A DNA stretch of 11,100 nucleotides, taken from NCBI GenBank assembly GCA_026397895.1, contig JAPLTZ010000158.1, forward strand, positions 1 to 11,100, written 5' to 3'. Of the stretch, positions 7,565 to 11,100 are shown in pieces. The notes beneath the pieces were generated by a model that searched no databases, was not told the DNA's origin, and saw only the letters and a list, made by a program, of their open reading frames with translations. Numbering within the stretch: position 1 is the stretch's first letter; the number at the start of each line of letters is the position of its first letter. Source of the stretch: Verrucomicrobiota bacterium (GTDB lineage Bacteria > Verrucomicrobiota > Verrucomicrobiia > Limisphaerales > JAFMIX01). Made by a program: the position numbers and the translations under genes.

Positions 7565-7614
7565 CCCCGGTTGGTCGCCACCGAAGGTTTCCGCCTTCGC
7601 GCCACCAGCCGGGG
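7565..7614 (-). promoter_or_regulatory. Intercistronic stem-loop covering the ribosome-binding site of the NHL lipoprotein gene
   Basis: Positions 7565-7575 pair with 7604-7614 (CCCCGG...ACCAGCCGGGG, one G-T pair), continue through 7577-7578 with 7601-7602, and close with a perfect inner hairpin CGAAGG/CCTTCG (7582-7587, 7594-7599). On the transcribed minus strand the element starts about 18 bases after the tetraheme stop codon, and its 3' arm contains GGGG of the GGGGAG upstream of the NHL start. No T-run follows, so it is not a standard terminator. It could limit translation of the downstream gene, stabilise the upstream mRNA, or be one copy of a dispersed palindromic repeat. Confidence 0.6.
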
Positions 7615-7632
7615 ATTGATGCTGTTCCCCGA

Positions 7633-8280
7633 TTACTTGTTGTGGCACTTCCGGCACAAAGCGCTGCTCGCATTGTCCACGCGCAGGAATTTGCCGCTGG
7701 TGTTCTTGGAATTGTCGTGCGGTTCGTGGCAGGAGGCGCACTCCATCTTGCCGCCAAAAAGCGGGATGCCGGTGGCCGAGGCTGTGTCCACGTAATTGGT
7801 GGAGGCTGGCGTCACCAAAGCGCCGTCGGCGGTCGCCAGGGCGGAGTCATACGTGAACGAGATCGGGTGGTCGGTGGCCAGGCTGTGCGGGGTGCCGCCG
7901 CCGATGAGGTTGGTGCTGGTGATGAATTGCGAGCCGCTGCGCATCACGCCGGCGTTCGCAAAGGAATCAACGGCCACGGTGCCGTCGTGGCAGCTCAGGC
8001 AGAGTTGCGACTGCGCGCTGGGCTGGGTCTGGTTCTGGCCTTTGAAGGTCTGGCTGCTGTAGGGCGTGTAGCTCGCCGCCGTGGTCGCATGGTTCCACAA
8101 CGGCGCGCCGGTGACGGCCTGCGCAAAGTGCGGGGTGTGGCAGAACTTGCAGGTCTCGGTGGTGCCCCAGCCTTTGCCGGACAAATCGTGAGGCGTGCCG
8201 ACGATGCCGGCGGCCGAGGTTATTTTTAAACCCGCCACGGCGAAGGTGGCGGCCAGTGCGATGATTTTGACTGTGCGCAT
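7633..8280 (-). CDS. Secreted tetraheme c-type cytochrome, doubled-CXXCH family
   Basis: The protein has 215 residues and a signal peptide (residues 1-24, ending ITSAA). Four CXXCH motifs start at residues 44 (CKFCH, followed by TPH), 94 (CLSCH, then DGTVA), 181 (CASCH, then EPHD) and 209 (CRKCH), the last almost at the C-terminus. A conserved DHPISFTYDSAL lies between hemes 2 and 3. There is no lipobox, so it is probably a soluble periplasmic electron carrier. It follows the first 206 residues of the 12-heme protein motif by motif, including APLWN, the DHPISF block and VDNxSSALC-type spacing, so one arose from the other. The gene lies 87 bases after the membrane-protein gene and 80 bases before the NHL lipoprotein gene. 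No strong Shine-Dalgarno is seen upstream of the ATG. Confidence 0.93.
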   Translation of the reverse strand: MRTVKIIALAATFAVAGLKITSAAGIVGTPHDLSGKGWGTTETCKFCHTPHFAQAVTGAPLWNHATTAASYTPYSSQTFKGQNQTQPSAQSQLCLSCHDGTVAVDSFANAGVMRSGSQFITSTNLIGGGTPHSLATDHPISFTYDSALATADGALVTPASTNYVDTASATGIPLFGGKMECASCHEPHDNSKNTSGKFLRVDNASSALCRKCHNK

Positions 8281-8367
8281 AATTCAGGTCTTGTTGTTGT
8301 TGGTTTGGTTTCTGTTCGGAATCGAAAAAATGTCTGATGGAAATATTTCTTTGTTGCCCGTTCAAAT

Positions 8368-8868
8368 TCACCGCTCCGGCGGCAGCATGGCGTGAAGGCC
8401 GTATTGGTGGACCAGTCTGCCGCCCGCGTGCGCCATGTCGGCAAGGCTCAGCATCGCCGGCAAATAGCAGACGAGAAACAGCAGCGGGACGACCGCGTTC
8501 AACCACCCGGCCAGTTTGTTGCGGCCAAAATGAAATCCGGCCATGATAAACAGCCAGACCACCGTCAATACGGTGAACCAGAATCTCACCTTGTCCGCCT
8601 GCGCCTGATGCCGGGCGAGCACCCGGTTGATTTCCGGCGTGCGATCCGCCATCTGGGCCGCCGCTTCCCCGGTGGAGACCGCGATGTAAGCCGCGACCGT
8701 TCCCAGCACCATCAACACCAGCGCCGACAGGAAGAAACCGTGCCGGTGCTTGGGCACGACCAAACCCGCCACCACCAGCAACGGGGCGACCAGCAGCAGC
8801 ACGATGGGGAAATGCAGCACGATCGGGTGCAACCCGTCCCATCCCGGATATGGCGGCAAGTGGAACAT
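8368..8868 (-). CDS. Four-helix inner-membrane protein, DUF2231-like
   Basis: From ATG at 8868 the protein has 166 residues. Predicted membrane helices lie at about residues 13-37, 45-66, 96-114 and 121-145. The N-terminal DGLHPIVLHFPIVL is the hallmark of the DUF2231 family, and the C-terminal AHAGGRLVHQYGLHA matches its closing Gly/His motif. His14, His19, His87, His147 and His154 are candidates for heme b or metal ligands, since family members often lie beside cytochromes. Electron transfer from quinol is an inference, not an established function. The frame is open further upstream to 8922, inside the rubrerythrin gene, but the family start and the five-base gap after the rubrerythrin stop favour 8868. 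No clear Shine-Dalgarno is present, so translation is probably coupled to the rubrerythrin gene. Confidence 0.82.
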   Translation of the reverse strand: MFHLPPYPGWDGLHPIVLHFPIVLLLVAPLLVVAGLVVPKHRHGFFLSALVLMVLGTVAAYIAVSTGEAAAQMADRTPEINRVLARHQAQADKVRFWFTVLTVVWLFIMAGFHFGRNKLAGWLNAVVPLLFLVCYLPAMLSLADMAHAGGRLVHQYGLHAMLPPER

Positions 8869-8873
8869 AAAAT

Positions 8874-9503
8874 TCAAACCACTTTGATGAACTTGTTCAA
8901 CGGCTCGAAACAGCTCGGACATTTCTCATCCGGCAGCGCCAGGGCCATAAACCCACAGACGGTGCAGACATAAACGGTCAACGTCCCGCCCTTCATCTCC
9001 TCCAGTTTGGCCAGCGCGTCGGCGAACAGCCCGACGTGCTCCTTCTCGGCGGCCTTGGAATAGTTGAACGCCTTCACCGCATCCTTGTTGCCGCCGCTCC
9101 GCGCCAGCGCGATGCATTCGGGATACAATGTTTCGCTTTCGTAAGTCTCGGCCTTGATGGCTGCTTCCAGATTTTCCTTGGTGGACTTGACTTCGGGCGA
9201 CTTGACCTCGGCCTTGGGCACACCGCCCAGCTTCTTGATGACCCGCGCAAATTCAGTGATATGGCTCTCTTCGGCCCGGGCCGCAGCGCGAAACAGGCTG
9301 GCCACCTTGGTGTAGCCTTCCTCGTCCGCCTTTTTGGCGCACGCGAGGTAACGCGCCTGCGTGTTGCTCTCGCCATCGTAGGCCGCCAACAGATTGTCCA
9401 GCGTGCTTTTCTCGCCCGCGCGACTCAAGCTGGGACAGGCCATCGCCCCGGCAACCCCGACGAGGGCGACTTGGATGAATTTGCGACGTGATTGTTTTTT
9501 CAT
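8874..9503 (-). CDS. Tat-exported rubrerythrin (ferritin-like diiron domain plus rubredoxin-like domain)
   Basis: From ATG at 9503 the protein has 209 residues. AAGGA at 9509-9513 is well placed for this start. The leader MKKQSRRKFIQVALVG holds a twin-arginine motif (SRRKFIQ) followed by a hydrophobic run and SRA, so the folded protein is probably exported by Tat. The ferritin-like domain spans about residues 32-170, with diiron ligand candidates Glu45, Glu78/His81 (ExxH), Glu119, Glu122 and Glu153/His156 (ExxH). A short rubredoxin-like domain follows, with CxxC at 180-183 and CPSC at 195-198, which would bind one Fe(Cys)4 centre. Rubrerythrins reduce hydrogen peroxide; most are cytoplasmic, so export is unusual. 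It is the first gene of the cytochrome block, five bases from the next. The frame is open upstream to 9611, but that extension would put 36 residues before the Tat signal. Confidence 0.92.
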   Translation of the reverse strand: MKKQSRRKFIQVALVGVAGAMACPSLSRAGEKSTLDNLLAAYDGESNTQARYLACAKKADEEGYTKVASLFRAAARAEESHITEFARVIKKLGGVPKAEVKSPEVKSTKENLEAAIKAETYESETLYPECIALARSGGNKDAVKAFNYSKAAEKEHVGLFADALAKLEEMKGGTLTVYVCTVCGFMALALPDEKCPSCFEPLNKFIKVV

Positions 9504-9732
9504 TCGTTTCCTTCGTTGATTTATTGTCAGAACCCGGACGGCTGCCGCCGCCGCATGGAATTTTTTCGCTTCATTCCAGCTTGGGTCGCTTTTATGGGTG
9601 AACACTAGCACCCTACGGTGAACAAACGGTTAATGGGAGATTAAAAGAAATTTACCTAACGGTAGCAGCAAGATTCATCGGCTGGATTAGCCGCCCGGGA
9701 TTTTCCCGCTTCTGGATGGCCCATCTCCGGCG
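9504..9732. other. Non-coding region upstream of the cytochrome block
   Basis: Between the rubrerythrin start and the TIR gene stop there is no convincing gene. The region holds a spaced direct repeat (9597-9624), an AT-rich stretch around 9625-9655 where a minus-strand promoter is likely, and a small perfect hairpin CGGGA-TTT-TCCCG (9696-9708) just after the TIR gene. No clear pair of -35/-10 boxes with normal spacing can be named. Confidence 0.5.
9597..9624. repeat. Direct repeat GGTGAACA x2, 20-base period (possible operator)
   Basis: GGTGAACA occurs exactly at 9597-9604 and again at 9617-9624, with start points 20 bases apart, close to two helical turns. The first copy is also part of GGGTG-N8-CACCC (9596-9613). 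The site is about 94-121 bases before the rubrerythrin start codon, where a regulator of the block would bind. No regulator gene is seen in the window. Confidence 0.4.
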
Positions 9733-10920
9733 TCACCCCTGCCGCGCGCGCAACCATCCGGCAAGCTTGCGCAGCGGGCGGTTGAACTTCGCTTCGTCCC
9801 TGCGCCAGCCGTTGAAGTCAACCCCGTCGCGCGCGATGAGGCATTGTTTCTTCCACGCATCCAAGCCCGGGTCACGCAAGCTGCCATCAAGGTCGAGCGG
9901 AATGAGCGCGCGGTTTTTTCCGCCCAGCCGTTCTTCCTTCATCAAGGCCTGCTGGATTTCATCGTCCAACCACGCTGTTGCCAGCGACGCCCGGGAGCAA
10001 CAGAGCAGAACTTTGTCGCCCAACCGGCTGGCGGGCGCGATTTGCCGGTCGGGAACTTGAAGGTGGCTGTTCAACCAGCACCGGATGCCGCGCGCCTGCA
10101 ATTCGGCGTGCAACCGGCGGGCAAAAGCAGCGTCCCCGGCGGCGTGGCTGATGAAACACAAAGGAAATTTGCCGGCCGACGTTTGCATTGCCAGCAACAT
10201 CGTGATTGAACCGTCTGCCAGCCCGCAGCCGCGCAGAAAACTCACCGGCAACGCGCCGGATGCCGCCAGCGTCAACTGATCAATTGAACTCGGCCCGTGA
10301 TGCCGGCACGAGCGGAGCGCCTTGGCGTTCCGCAGCGAAGTGGCGGCAAAAATCGTCTCGCCCAGATGCGCGGCGGCGAACGATGTTCCCGTCAGTTCTG
10401 ACTTTATGAAAGTCGCGCCGCGCAGGTCGGTGCCGTGCAGTTTGGCTCCGGTCAGATCGGTTTCACACAGATTCGCCCCGGTCATGTCCGCGTCACACAA
10501 GTCGGCGTGGGGCAGGTTGGCACCCTGCAAATCACAGCGGGTCAGGCAGGCCGCCCGCAACTTCGCCCGGGCCAGATTGCCCCCCTTCAGCCTGGCTTCG
10601 TAAAGGTTGGCGGCGCGCAGATCGGCGGCAAAGAAAACCGTCTCCCCCAGCAGTGCATCCGCGAGGTTTGCGCCGGCCAGCTTCGCTCCGGTCAGGTTCG
10701 CCGCGCTCAAATCTGCCGCGTGCAAATCCGCGCCGGCCAAATCCGCGCCCGTCAAATCCGAGTAGTCCAACAGGACTCCGGCGAGCAACGCTCCGCGCAA
10801 ATCCGCGCCCCTCAGATTGCTTTCGCTCAAGTCAACGGGCGTGCGCGGATTTTGTTTGCGCCACGAATTCCACACGGACGCTCCTTGCCGGAGGATTAAA
10901 AGTTGTTTGTCGTCAGCCAT
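9733..10920 (-). CDS. Pentapeptide-repeat protein with C-terminal TIR domain
   Basis: From ATG at 10920 the protein has 395 residues. Residues about 30-200 are tandem pentapeptide repeats of the A(D/N)LxG/A type, which fold as a right-handed beta-helix. A linker (about 208-240, with PSSIDQLTL and LPVSFLRGCG) precedes a TIR domain at about 252-395. TIR hallmarks are FPLCFISHAAGD (252-263), the GIRCW strand (278-282) and AWLDDE, in which Glu321 sits where NADase TIR domains carry their catalytic glutamate. No signal peptide or membrane helix is seen, so it is cytoplasmic. Bacterial TIR proteins often degrade or rearrange NAD in antiviral defence or signalling; that role is inferred here. The frame is open upstream to 10989, but MADDKQLLILRQG looks like the natural start. 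It seems unrelated to the cytochrome block. Confidence 0.87.
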   Translation of the reverse strand: MADDKQLLILRQGASVWNSWRKQNPRTPVDLSESNLRGADLRGALLAGVLLDYSDLTGADLAGADLHAADLSAANLTGAKLAGANLADALLGETVFFAADLRAANLYEARLKGGNLARAKLRAACLTRCDLQGANLPHADLCDADMTGANLCETDLTGAKLHGTDLRGATFIKSELTGTSFAAAHLGETIFAATSLRNAKALRSCRHHGPSSIDQLTLAASGALPVSFLRGCGLADGSITMLLAMQTSAGKFPLCFISHAAGDAAFARRLHAELQARGIRCWLNSHLQVPDRQIAPASRLGDKVLLCCSRASLATAWLDDEIQQALMKEERLGGKNRALIPLDLDGSLRDPGLDAWKKQCLIARDGVDFNGWRRDEAKFNRPLRKLAGWLRARQG

Positions 10921-10947
10921 GGCAATCCGGTTGCGTATTCTCGTTCG

Positions 10948-11100
10948 GTGAAGTTCTACTACACAATCAATTCGCCCGTGGCAAACCACATCGTCTTCCA
11001 GAATCCAAAACCAGCCTTGCCCAGCCCGGTTGGGTTGCTATTGTGTTCCATGTCCCGCACCAACGGCCGCCTCATCTTGACCGACTCCAACGCCCTGACC
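10948..11100 (+). CDS. Possible divergent gene, cut by the right edge
   Basis: An open frame begins with GTG at 10948 (V-K-F-Y-Y-T-I-N-S-P) and stays open for 51 codons to the edge, with many C- or G-ending codons in its second half. An in-frame ATG at 11050 (MSRTNGRLILTDSN) is an alternative start that would leave a 129-base intergenic region for two divergent promoters. Neither start has a strong Shine-Dalgarno. The fragment is too short to assign a family, and it may be non-coding. Confidence 0.33.
   Translation, partial: MKFYYTINSPVANHIVFQNPKPALPSPVGLLLCSMSRTNGRLILTDSNALT

Noticed and set aside
7553..7741. N-terminal extension of the NHL lipoprotein to 7741
   Set aside because: It would overlap the tetraheme gene out of frame and place 63 residues before an evident lipoprotein signal; ATG at 7552 is preferred.
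6443..7795. 450-codon plus-strand frame opposite the NHL lipoprotein
   Set aside because: It has the same shadow composition; the minus strand carries a lipobox and NHL blades.
9504..9611. N-terminal extension of rubrerythrin to 9611
   Set aside because: ATG at 9503 has AAGGA in place and begins a good Tat signal; the extra residues would bury it and are composed of intergenic sequence.
9696..9708. Hairpin CGGGA-TTT-TCCCG as a terminator of the TIR gene
   Set aside because: The stem is only five base pairs and on the minus strand it is followed by GC-rich sequence with no T-run; it may assist termination but does not support a call.
9733..10920. Possible tandem DNA repeat or CRISPR-like array in the right part
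   Set aside because: The periodicity of about 15 bases comes from pentapeptide codons in the TIR gene; the units vary and there are no spacers.

Overview
The window is GC-rich and densely coded. It looks like a chromosomal piece of a Gram-negative heterotroph or anaerobe, most likely a member of the Verrucomicrobiota (Pedosphaera/Limisphaerales type). That guess rests on gene content, namely doubled-CXXCH cytochromes paired with NHL proteins, an outer-membrane barrel, and a pentapeptide-TIR protein. It does not rest on a phylogenetic marker.

Layout. 1-962 (+): a family 2 glycosyltransferase with two C-terminal membrane segments, cut at its 5' edge by about one base. 963-1169: non-coding, with a good sigma70-type promoter and a GC-rich stem-loop ending in a short T-run. 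This is either the leader of the following tRNA-Asp(GTC) (1170-1246, +) or a small RNA. 1247-1363: a short gap between convergent units. 1364-9503 (-): eight genes in one direction. 9504-9732: a 229-base non-coding stretch with a spaced direct repeat. 9733-10920 (-): a pentapeptide-repeat/TIR protein. 10921-11100: a probable divergent gene running off the right edge.

The minus-strand block is the centre of interest. In order of transcription it encodes a Tat-exported rubrerythrin, a four-helix DUF2231-like membrane protein, a secreted tetraheme cytochrome, an NHL-propeller lipoprotein, a pentaheme lipoprotein, a ~580-residue predicted outer-membrane beta-barrel, a second NHL propeller with an export signal, and a secreted 12-heme cytochrome. 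The last four genes are joined by three ATGA stop/start overlaps, so they are almost certainly co-translated. The lipoprotein cytochrome, barrel and large cytochrome form the signature of a porin-cytochrome conduit that moves electrons across the outer membrane. The parts hold 21 candidate c-heme sites. The membrane protein could feed electrons from the quinone pool, the tetraheme could shuttle across the periplasm, and the propellers could be scaffolds. These roles are inferred; the domain calls are read from the sequence.

Porin-cytochrome clusters are known in Geobacter and, from memory, have been reported in verrucomicrobial genomes. The less familiar parts here are the two propellers inside the cluster, the Tat-exported rubrerythrin at its head, an intercistronic hairpin over a ribosome-binding site, and a polyproline tail placed at a stop/start overlap.
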